Shown here: piece by piece, positions 1 through 4,567 of the stretch
How the letters are laid out: the number at the start of each line of letters is the position of its first letter
Position numbering within the stretch: position 1 is the stretch's first letter
Assembly (NCBI GenBank): GCA_035256745.1
Contig: DATEXQ010000024.1
Coordinates: forward strand, 1-8,478
DNA: 8,478 bases
Origin: DATEXQ01 sp035256745
GTDB lineage: Bacteria; Patescibacteriota; Microgenomatia; UBA8517
Reading direction: 5' to 3'
The notes under the pieces: model-generated
Told to the model about the DNA's origin: nothing
The model's input: the letters and a program-made list of their open reading frames with translations, nothing else
The model's database searches: none
Translations under genes and position numbers: made by a program

Positions 1-177
1 TCTAATTGGCACATCAAAATGAGCATTTAGCTCAAAAAAAAGAGCATCGCTATCGTTGGGTTCTCCGTCATTTGACGGAACGCTTCCACGAATAGAGATG
101 CCCTTTATTGCTTCTTCCTGCCTGGAAAAAGTAATAAAAGAGTGTCCAAGCAGGAGGACAGGCTTAAAGTATTTAAA
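1..177 (-). CDS. Possible partial open frame, no start codon, unknown function
   Basis: On the - strand a frame stays open for 59 codons from just after a TAG at 178-180 down to the left edge. The part nearest the edge reads like a real soluble protein, rich in Asp, Glu, Asn and Ser (for example GSVPSNDGEPNDSDALFFEL). The frame contains no ATG, GTG or TTG. Only CTG or ATT could start it, and no SD is visible. It may be a gene whose 5' end has decayed or been frameshifted, a gene with a rare start codon, or chance. No family is recognised. A 16-nt palindrome (TCCGTCATTTGACGGA, 64-79) lies inside it and is explained by the codons if the frame is real. Confidence 0.25.
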
Positions 178-237
178 CTAATTCAGACTAAGTTTGTTTT
201 ACGGGTTTGTCAATACCCGATTATTTTTATGGTTATA

Positions 238-306
238 ATCGGCTTCGGAGGGGACGGGTGGATTGTAGGGCAGGCGATCTACCCGTTCCTTTTGGAGCCG
301 ATTTTT
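238..306 (+). terminator. Long wobble-rich hairpin with T run, terminator-like
   Basis: The 22-nt arms 238-259 and 281-302 pair completely when read as + strand RNA. Five of the pairs are G-U wobbles and a further A-U pair is available at 237/303. The loop is 260-280 and a T run follows at 302-306. On the - strand the wobbles become A-C mismatches, so the structure belongs to + strand RNA. A weaker hairpin (202-206 with 215-219, CGGGT/ACCCG) followed by TTATTTTT lies just upstream. It could end a transcript entering from the left and insulate the sortase gene. The rest of 1-366 shows nothing else I can support. Confidence 0.55.
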
Positions 307-366
307 AGTTTCAATAACCCCAAAATATATTAACTGCTCATAAATTTTAGTAAGATTAATCGATAT

Positions 367-1080
367 ATGGATAAAGATCTATTGCATAAATATTCAACAT
401 ACGACGAAGATTATCAATATCCGGTTTTCCCAGAATTTAATCGTAAAGTATCTAAAATAACCGGGAGACTTGCCAAATGGCTGGGAATTGCCGGCATAAT
501 TCTTATTTTAATAGGATTTGCTCCTTCAATTTGGTATACGGTTACCCCAAAAAAATTTGACCTCTCAAAGCTTATTGCAGCCACATTCAGGAAAGAAAAT
601 AAAAGTAATTTTGCAGTTGAAGATAAAAAGCAAGAAGAATCGACTTATCAACCCAGATTTGATCCTAATTTACCTAAAGAAAACAGGATTAAAATACCAT
701 CGGTAAAGATGGAAACTAGCATCAACGAAGCTTCTTGGGAGAATTATGAGAATGCTTTAAAAATTAGCGTATGGAGGGTTCCCGATTTCGGTACACCGAC
801 ATCAAGGACACTTCCTATGATTCTTGCGGCACATAGGTATGGTTATCTTAGATGGAGTATTCCCTATAGACTTAAAAACTCTTTTTATAATCTTTCCAAA
901 CTTAAAGTAGGGGATACAGTAGAAATTACCTGGGAGCAAAGAAAATATATTTATGAAGTTTATAAAGAGTCCGAAGGAGAAGAAATTACAGATTATTCTT
1001 CCGATTTAATTCTTTATACTTGCGAATCTTTAAATTCTCCCGTTAGAATTTTTAAATACGCCAGACTTTTGGAGATCTAA
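367..1080 (+). CDS. Membrane-anchored sortase (transpeptidase)
   Basis: Sortases cut a C-terminal sorting signal of secreted proteins and join the new carboxyl end to an envelope amine. This 237-residue protein has a cytoplasmic N-terminus (about 1-38), one membrane helix (about 39-57), a charged linker (about 60-105) and a C-terminal catalytic domain. The expected triad is visible: His156 in LAAHRYG, Cys219 in LYTC (a loose version of the TLxTC motif) and Arg227 in the terminal strand VRIFKYARL. The domain opens with the usual IP motif (IKIPSV, 108-113). The length is normal for a single-pass sortase. I cannot assign a class; it resembles divergent sortases of candidate-phyla bacteria. The ATG has no SD, like the other AT-rich genes here. 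The next gene encodes a plausible substrate, which supports the call. A weak promoter (TTAACT 330-335, TAAGAT 351-356, 15-nt gap) would give a very short leader. Confidence 0.88.
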   Translation: MDKDLLHKYSTYDEDYQYPVFPEFNRKVSKITGRLAKWLGIAGIILILIGFAPSIWYTVTPKKFDLSKLIAATFRKENKSNFAVEDKKQEESTYQPRFDPNLPKENRIKIPSVKMETSINEASWENYENALKISVWRVPDFGTPTSRTLPMILAAHRYGYLRWSIPYRLKNSFYNLSKLKVGDTVEITWEQRKYIYEVYKESEGEEITDYSSDLILYTCESLNSPVRIFKYARLLEI

Positions 1081-1145
1081 AATGTAGTACCTATAAGACA
1101 TAGCATTACTCTTAATATCCTAGATTAATACTATCCTGTAGTAAC

Positions 1146-1174
1146 TTGACAAATAACTTTTAGTCGTATATAAT
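1146..1174 (+). promoter_or_regulatory. Consensus sigma-70-type promoter for the sortase substrate gene
   Basis: A perfect TTGACA (1146-1151) and a perfect TATAAT (1169-1174) are separated by exactly 17 nt. The expected transcription start is about 1180-1182, about 38 nt before the start codon at 1219. This gives the small substrate gene its own strong transcription, independent of the upstream sortase gene, as expected if many substrate copies are made per enzyme. Confidence 0.85.
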
Positions 1175-1179
1175 TTCTC

Positions 1180-1207
1180 AAATCACTTAAAAAGTTAAGT
1201 GATTTTT
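1180..1207 (+). promoter_or_regulatory. Perfect 5'-end hairpin of the substrate mRNA
   Basis: AAATCACTTAA (1180-1190) and TTAAGTGATTT (1195-1205) form a perfect 11-bp stem with the 4-nt loop AAAG, and five T residues fall at 1203-1207. The predicted transcription start falls on the first bases of the stem, so the mRNA would begin with a hairpin. A 13-nt unstructured A/T-rich stretch without SD then leads to the ATG. It may protect the 5' end. For transcripts coming from the sortase gene the same element could act as a weak terminator. Confidence 0.7.
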
Positions 1208-1218
1208 ATTTATTAATC

Positions 1219-1461
1219 ATGTTAAAAACAATTTTAATATCTGTATTTCTTTTAGTAGCCGCATTAACTATGCCGGCTAATATTTATGGGCAATATGGTC
1301 AACAGGTCTTGGGAGAACAGGCTCCTGAGGTTATTGTGGTTCATAAGCCCGTTGAAACAGGCATAGAGGATCATCCTGAAATTTTAGGCACAATATTAGT
1401 TGCTTTTTCCTTGGTTTTATTCGTAATTTCCAAAAAAACTAAGGTAAATTACTCCAATTAA
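1219..1461 (+). CDS. Small secreted sortase substrate with C-terminal sorting signal
   Basis: This 80-residue protein has a short Lys-containing N-terminus, a hydrophobic signal segment (about 4-20) and likely cleavage near IYG-Q (about 24-25). A mature region of only about 20 residues follows, then PVETG (44-48), a hydrophobic segment (about 55-70) and a basic tail (KKTK, 72-75). The order TG motif, hydrophobic span, positive tail is the layout of a cell-wall sorting signal, but the motif departs from LPxTG at the Leu-Pro end. Adjacency to a sortase makes a substrate role the best reading. The exported piece would be very short, so it may be a peptide tag, a spacer or a degenerate surface protein. 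No SD; transcription likely comes from the consensus promoter at 1146-1174. Confidence 0.72.
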   Translation: MLKTILISVFLLVAALTMPANIYGQYGQQVLGEQAPEVIVVHKPVETGIEDHPEILGTILVAFSLVLFVISKKTKVNYSN

Positions 1462-1471
1462 CCCTAACTTG

Positions 1472-1519
1472 AAGGTAGGGAAGAGAAAAGAATCCTTACC
1501 ATTTTTTCTTCTCTGCCTT
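1472..1519 (+). terminator. Terminator with two alternative hairpins
   Basis: A short stem pairs GGTAGGGA (1474-1481) with TCCTTACC (1493-1500), with one wobble, and is followed by six T residues (1502-1507): a standard intrinsic terminator after the substrate gene. The same 5' arm can instead pair with a second 3' arm ending CTTCTCTGCC (about 1504-1517) to give a longer stem of about 16 bp that swallows the T run. The two folds exclude each other. Confidence 0.75.
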
Positions 1520-1566
1520 TAAAGATTATATTTAGCTTTGTGGCTCTTTAATAGAGGTATATTTAA

Positions 1567-1713
1567 GCTTTACACCGCCATGGGTATCAGGATGGTGAAA
1601 AATTCAAGCGTGAAATAGGTTTTAAATCACGGCTAATTTTGTGAAAACTATTTATTATATGCGTGAAAACCTAGATTTGTGTTTGTTGCTTGGTATCCAA
1701 AGCGGTGTAAAGC
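1567..1713 (+). promoter_or_regulatory. Structured leader RNA candidate, unclassified
   Basis: A closing helix pairs GCTTTACACCGC (1567-1578) perfectly with GCGGTGTAAAGC (1702-1713). After a 2x2 internal loop it continues for 11 more pairs, 1581-1591 with 1689-1699, three of them wobbles. Inside, TAGGTTTT (1616-1623) pairs with AAAACCTA (1666-1673), and CACG (1628-1631) pairs with CGTG (1662-1665) across a 4-nt bulge. The word GTGAAA occurs four times (1595, 1610, 1641, 1663). The SD at 1728-1734 lies outside the fold. It resembles a cis-regulatory RNA, but I do not recognise a known riboswitch class. As DNA, the 1567-1591/1689-1713 inverted repeat could also mark a small mobile element, though I see no clear target duplication. 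No convincing promoter was found upstream; TATATT at 1558-1563 is a possible -10. Confidence 0.55.
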
Positions 1714-1741
1714 CAAAATTATACTTGAAAGGAGATTAAAC

Positions 1742-2035
1742 ATGAGAACCGAGAAATTCCCAGTATGGGTCCGGATTCTTTTCTGGACATTTGTGGTCTT
1801 ATTAGTCATCACCTTTATTTGCATAGTTTGCATGGGGTTAACAATGTTACTTGGATGGCTAGCAGGACCCGTTGGGGAACCAACTGGAGTTATTTTCCAG
1901 GGTACCTCAAACTTGATACAAATTATCAAGTGGTCTTGGGATCACCCTTGGGTGACCCTTGCCGGACTGGCGTTCCTCTTATTTGCCATTTGGGCAGGTG
2001 GAGGAAGAAAAGCAAATAACTCGGCTTTTCATTAA
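1742..2035 (+). CDS. Small two-helix membrane protein, unknown function
   Basis: I place the start at ATG 1742, giving 97 residues. An SD (GAAAGGAG, 1727-1734) stands 7 nt before it, while a longer in-frame opening to 1679 would start inside the structured leader and lacks an SD. The protein has a short charged N-terminus (MRTEKF), a first hydrophobic segment (about 13-40), a polar loop with Gly, Pro and Trp (41-68) and a second hydrophobic segment (about 69-86), then a basic tail with GGGRK. No family is recognised. It sits first in a three-gene block of membrane or exported proteins, between a structured leader and a strong terminator. It could be a small membrane partner of the downstream surface proteins, but nothing in the sequence shows this directly. 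Confidence 0.75.
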   Translation: MRTEKFPVWVRILFWTFVVLLVITFICIVCMGLTMLLGWLAGPVGEPTGVIFQGTSNLIQIIKWSWDHPWVTLAGLAFLLFAIWAGGGRKANNSAFH

Positions 2036-2050
2036 TAATATAGCCGAAAG

Positions 2051-2110
2051 GGAGCGGGGAAGGCATTGAATTCATTTCAATGATTTTTTAATTTTTTTCT
2101 TCCCCGCTCC
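2051..2110 (+). terminator. Nested terminator, inner hairpin plus T tract inside a GC stem
   Basis: The inner hairpin CATTGAA (2064-2070)/TTCAATG (2076-2082), loop TTCAT, is followed by T6 (2084-2089) and T7 (2092-2098). This whole unit is enclosed by a perfect 12-bp stem, GGAGCGGGGAAG (2051-2062) with CTTCCCCGCTCC (2099-2110). The inner part is a normal intrinsic terminator. The outer 3' arm would be made only on read-through. Confidence 0.75.
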
Positions 2111-2305
2111 ATAAGTACTTTATGTTTTGGCAGGAACTTTAAGAGGTTGTTGCTAAAGCTGTTTTGTTGAGTAATTATTCGACAAAGCATTAATAATTTA
2201 CTTTGACTGGTTTGGATATTTTTTATTTTGCAAGGATTTTCCGAGCTAGTTATAAGCACTTTAACAAAGGCATATAGAAAAAAGTTATTTTCGCTCATTT
2301 CCAGT
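2111..2305 (+). other. Spacer with one strong hairpin and weak promoter candidates
   Basis: There is no gene between 2036 and 2394. The hairpin at 2163-2186 has 10 bp, two of them wobbles, and the loop AATT. It closely matches the hairpin at 3692-3717. Promoter candidates are TTGCAA (2228-2233) with TATAAG (2251-2256) at a 17-nt gap, and TTGACT (2203-2208) with TATTTT (2224-2229) at a 15-nt gap. The first is the better one and would start transcription near 2263, leaving the 2163 hairpin outside that transcript. Nothing else in this stretch is supported. Confidence 0.45.
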
Positions 2306-2375
2306 GTTAGCGAAACGCTAACCCCACTTTCGGGTGGAACCGGTGAGGTAAGGAATAACCCAAGTTTCTTTGGGT
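2306..2375 (+). promoter_or_regulatory. Multi-hairpin leader before the 395-residue protein
   Basis: Three hairpins follow closely: GTTAGCG/CGCTAAC (2306-2312, 2316-2322, loop AAA), CCAC/GTGG (2324-2327, 2334-2337) and ACCCAAG/TTTGGGT (2358-2364, 2369-2375, loop TTTC, one wobble). Purine-rich single strand (GGTGAGGTAAGG, 2342-2353) lies between the second and third. The SD AGGAGG (2384-2389) starts 8 nt after the last stem. It looks like a folded 5' UTR that could control translation. It does not match a riboswitch class I know. Confidence 0.5.
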
Positions 2376-2394
2376 AAGGGCGAAGGAGGATGAA

Positions 2395-3582
2395 ATGGCA
2401 ACTGACAGGTATAGCAAGATGACGGAAAGGGAATTGAATGCTGAGATTAAAGATCGAGACATAGATGTTCCGGAAAGAATTGTTTTCATGAAAAATGACT
2501 CTAATCGTCGTGAGAAGTTACGTGAGTCTCTCCGACGGGATGATGAGTCGCGGGTAAGCAAAAAAGGCTTCCCGATTGTGGCAACGATACTATTGATTCT
2601 TTTTATAGTACTTGCTGTAACTACCGTAACAGTCGCGGCAGTAATATTAAGAGACCGTCCTGTGGTAGCAGATGTTCCAACACTACCTAATGTTTTGGCA
2701 ACACAAGCATTGATGGCTCAGGCAACGTATACACTATTACCACCACAGCCAACTTATACACCATTGGCAACACCAAATACAGTTCTTTCTGAACCAACCA
2801 CAATTCTTTCGACCACTAATGTGACTACCGAAGTTACGACTGGGGGTAGTGAGGCTTCAACGCTTCAAACCTTTAAGTTTGATTACCCGAATGCGACTAT
2901 CGCAAACGGAGAAGGTTGGTCCGTCAATGGGCTTCCAGCGAATCCCGATCCAGCTACTGTATTGGTAGCGTTATGTCCGGATTCATACGGAAATTGTTTC
3001 CAGAATAAGATTGGTCTTGGAAGTCAGTCTTGGTTAGCAGAACCAGGAACCATTCTTGTTGGTCCGGAATTTCCACAGGCCACTATTGATTCAGCTGGCG
3101 GTGCAATTGAGAGAATAAATCCTATTAATCAGAAATTGATTGACCATGCAGGTGAAATGTTTCACCTAAATGAGGACCGGATTGATTTCTGCTCGTTTGG
3201 CTCTGCCGAATTGGAGTTCAATGGAGTGGTTGTGAACTTGGAATACATCGAAGGACACAATTGGTTTTTGATCATTCGAGGGCTTTTCCCTGATATCCAG
3301 CAAGATACTGATCGGAATCATACGATCCTATTCCACGATGTCGTTGGAAGTCATGCCCAGTGTATGAGCTATCCTGGTAACGGCGGTGGATTTATGTCAG
3401 AGGGTAACTTTGATCAGGTTGTTGCATTAAGCCATCAAAATGCCGGGAATTGTGGAGCAGAGGGCTGTTCTGGTTTAGATGTTTTATTCATTGATATGAA
3501 TACAGGGGCTTTTACGATCATCCATCAGGACAACCTAAATCAGCCATGGAAGTTAGTTTCCAGCAACTGGTTTAATCAGTAA
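2395..3582 (+). CDS. Single-pass membrane protein with large cysteine-bearing ectodomain
   Basis: This 395-residue protein starts at an ATG 5 nt after a strong SD (AGGAGG). Residues 1-57 are cytoplasmic and highly charged; about 8-47 faintly recall a SAP-like helix-extended-helix segment (low confidence). One membrane helix spans about 59-84. A Pro/Thr-rich linker (about 92-155) includes PPQPTYTPLATPNT, the kind of stalk seen on surface proteins. The ectodomain (about 156-395) has six cysteines (194, 201, 266, 323, 353, 358), enough for three disulfides. Its C-terminal part carries LEY (282-284), LIIRG (292-296), NC..GCS (352-359) and VLFIDMNT (363-370). This pattern recurs in the secreted protein encoded at 3802-4455. 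No enzyme motif is recognised, so a binding or structural surface role is only an inference. Sampled GC is higher than in the sortase gene and the 4568 gene (25/60 in the line 3241-3300 against 18/60 in 4681-4740). Confidence 0.8.
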   Translation: MATDRYSKMTERELNAEIKDRDIDVPERIVFMKNDSNRREKLRESLRRDDESRVSKKGFPIVATILLILFIVLAVTTVTVAAVILRDRPVVADVPTLPNVLATQALMAQATYTLLPPQPTYTPLATPNTVLSEPTTILSTTNVTTEVTTGGSEASTLQTFKFDYPNATIANGEGWSVNGLPANPDPATVLVALCPDSYGNCFQNKIGLGSQSWLAEPGTILVGPEFPQATIDSAGGAIERINPINQKLIDHAGEMFHLNEDRIDFCSFGSAELEFNGVVVNLEYIEGHNWFLIIRGLFPDIQQDTDRNHTILFHDVVGSHAQCMSYPGNGGGFMSEGNFDQVVALSHQNAGNCGAEGCSGLDVLFIDMNTGAFTIIHQDNLNQPWKLVSSNWFNQ

Positions 3583-3602
3583 AAAAATTGTATGCCTTTA
3601 TG

Positions 3603-3649
3603 CGTGGCTAAGCATTTATTTCCCCTAGGAGGAGGAAAACTTAGCCACG
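3603..3649 (+). other. Intergenic hairpin carrying an SD-like sequence
   Basis: CGTGGCTAAG (3603-3612) and CTTAGCCACG (3640-3649) form a perfect 10-bp stem. Across an uneven internal loop, TTTCC (3619-3623) pairs with GGAAA (3634-3638), and CC/GG closes a small loop. The apical region contains AGGAGGAGG (3627-3635), a strong SD-like run with no start codon after it. There is no T tract, so this is not a typical intrinsic terminator, although it lies just after the stop codon of the preceding gene. Confidence 0.55.
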
Positions 3650-3691
3650 TCATTACCTGAATCCTTAAGTAGATATTTGAGGGTTGAGGAG

Positions 3692-3770
3692 TTTGCTTGA
3701 GAGAGTTTTCGAGCAAATTTAAATAAGTGTTTTAATAACCTTCGTCTTTGTTGCCGGAGGTTTTATTAAA
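3692..3770 (+). promoter_or_regulatory. Two-hairpin leader before the secreted protein gene
   Basis: Hairpin 1 (3692-3702 with 3707-3717) has 11 bp, two of them wobbles, and the loop GAGT. Hairpin 2 pairs TTTAATAA (3731-3738) with TTATTAAA (3763-3770) and CCTTCG (3739-3744) with CGGAGG (3755-3760, one wobble), with a 2-nt bulge. A possible promoter, TTGAGA (3697-3702) and TAAATA (3720-3725) at a 17-nt gap, overlaps hairpin 1. If it is used, only hairpin 2 would be in the leader. Hairpin 1 matches the 2163-2186 hairpin. Confidence 0.5.
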
Positions 3771-3801
3771 CCAAGATCTTTAAAATCGCATGGAGGTGAA
3801 A

Positions 3802-4455
3802 ATGATTAAGAAATCAGTTTTGATCGTAATGCTCTTCGTTCTTGTTTTTATGACGGGGACAGTGCAGTCGTTAGCGTCTGCACAATCAGAGGGACAGAGG
3901 GTTTATTTACCTCTGGTCCTAAAAAACTTTTTCATTTATGGAATTGGATGGGATACAAAATGGCAATTAAATCCCGGGTATGAGGATCCCCAAGATTTAT
4001 TAGCTGATGAAGCCACCTGGGAAACGTTTGCAGACCTTCCTTATGGAGATCTGCCGGATCCAAATAGGTGGTACCCAATGGAAGGAGAATCCATCCAGGT
4101 AAATGTTAAGTCCAGAGGATTTAGCTATGTGGCAACGGGAGGAGTCATTATTGATAATGGGGCTTTGGACCTTGAATATAAAGACGACAATGCGTATTTA
4201 ATTATTTTTCGGGGTCAAAGCGAATCCAGAGATGTTAACCTAAAAGGTTATGCTGGAGGTATTGTCAATGAAATGCCATCCGGGCCATATGTAACTTTAG
4301 GATGGATCCTCGACCAGATCGAAAACGTCGCCAATCCGCCTAACTGTACAAATGGTTGCTCAACTGCAACAGTGGTCGTGATTGATCTTACTACCGATTC
4401 ATATCGAATCTGGGAGGTCACACCATCATTTCCTAGGAACTGGCAGCGCCAATAA
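3802..4455 (+). CDS. Secreted protein sharing an ectodomain with the upstream gene product
   Basis: I place the start at ATG 3802 (217 residues) because GGAGG (3792-3796) stands 5 nt before it. The in-frame ATG at 3790 overlaps that SD and has none of its own. A clear signal peptide covers about 1-28 (KK, hydrophobic core, cleavage near ASA-Q). RVYLPLVLKN (33-42) follows; I recall similar YLPLVLKN-type stretches after the signal peptide in many Chloroflexota exported proteins. The C-terminal half has LEY (124-126), LIIFRG (133-138), NC..GCS (181-187) and VVVIDLTT (191-198), in the same order and with similar spacing as the 395-residue protein. Cys182 and Cys186 could form a disulfide. There is no anchor or sorting signal, so it is probably released or bound to its membrane-anchored paralogue. 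No catalytic motif is seen. Confidence 0.8.
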   Translation: MIKKSVLIVMLFVLVFMTGTVQSLASAQSEGQRVYLPLVLKNFFIYGIGWDTKWQLNPGYEDPQDLLADEATWETFADLPYGDLPDPNRWYPMEGESIQVNVKSRGFSYVATGGVIIDNGALDLEYKDDNAYLIIFRGQSESRDVNLKGYAGGIVNEMPSGPYVTLGWILDQIENVANPPNCTNGCSTATVVVIDLTTDSYRIWEVTPSFPRNWQRQ

Positions 4456-4478
4456 ATTTTAAATTCATCATGCGATCT

Positions 4479-4520
4479 GGGCGACAGCTTTATTCTGTCA
4501 TAATTTTTCTGTCGCCCTTT
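4479..4520 (+). terminator. Nested terminator with alternative stems
   Basis: GGGCGACAG (4479-4487) pairs perfectly with CTGTCGCCC (4509-4517), followed by TTT. The inner alternative GACAG (4483-4487)/CTGTC (4495-4499) is followed by ATAATTTTT. The two share the 5' arm, so only one can form at a time. This ends the three-gene block. Confidence 0.75.
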
Positions 4521-4565
4521 CGTTTGAGATAATAATCTAATAATATGGAATTATTATTTCAAACG
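4521..4565 (+). promoter_or_regulatory. 16-bp inverted repeat ending 2 nt before a start codon
   Basis: CGTTTGAGATAATAAT (4521-4536) and ATTATTATTTCAAACG (4550-4565) pair along 16 positions with one wobble; the loop is 13 nt. The ATG of the giant membrane protein is at 4568. If transcribed, the hairpin would obstruct ribosome access. If the promoter lies inside (possible -10 elements are GATAAT at 4528 or TAATAT at 4541), it is better read as a DNA operator for a dimeric regulator. A 10-codon open frame (4545-4577) overlaps the start codon out of frame. Confidence 0.5.
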
Positions 4566-4567
4566 AG

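Noticed and set aside
64..79. Palindrome TCCGTCATTTGACGGA as an operator
   Set aside because: No promoter or gene start is nearby, and it lies inside the possible - strand coding frame, so chance is as likely.
142..333. 63-codon + strand frame starting with GTG
   Set aside because: No SD, unusual composition, and the 22-bp hairpin with its T run lies inside it; it reads as chance in structured non-coding DNA.
1567..1713. Integron attC site or known riboswitch
   Set aside because: The arms do not fit the attC core pattern (GTTRRRY), and I see none of the conserved cores of the riboswitch classes I know.
1679..1741. Longer N-terminus for the 97-residue protein from GTG 1679
   Set aside because: It would begin inside the folded leader without an SD, whereas ATG 1742 has GAAAGGAG at 7 nt.
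1648..1929. 93-codon - strand frame
   Set aside because: It overlaps the structured leader and the 1742-2035 gene, has no SD, and reads as a shadow of the + strand gene.
2306..2390. c-di-AMP (ydaO-type) riboswitch or hammerhead ribozyme
   Set aside because: GGGTGGAACCGG and GCGAAACGC only superficially recall these. The ydaO core and the hammerhead CTGATGA are absent.
3790..3801. ATG 3790 as start of the secreted protein
   Set aside because: This ATG overlaps the SD that serves ATG 3802, and starting at 3802 gives a cleaner signal peptide.
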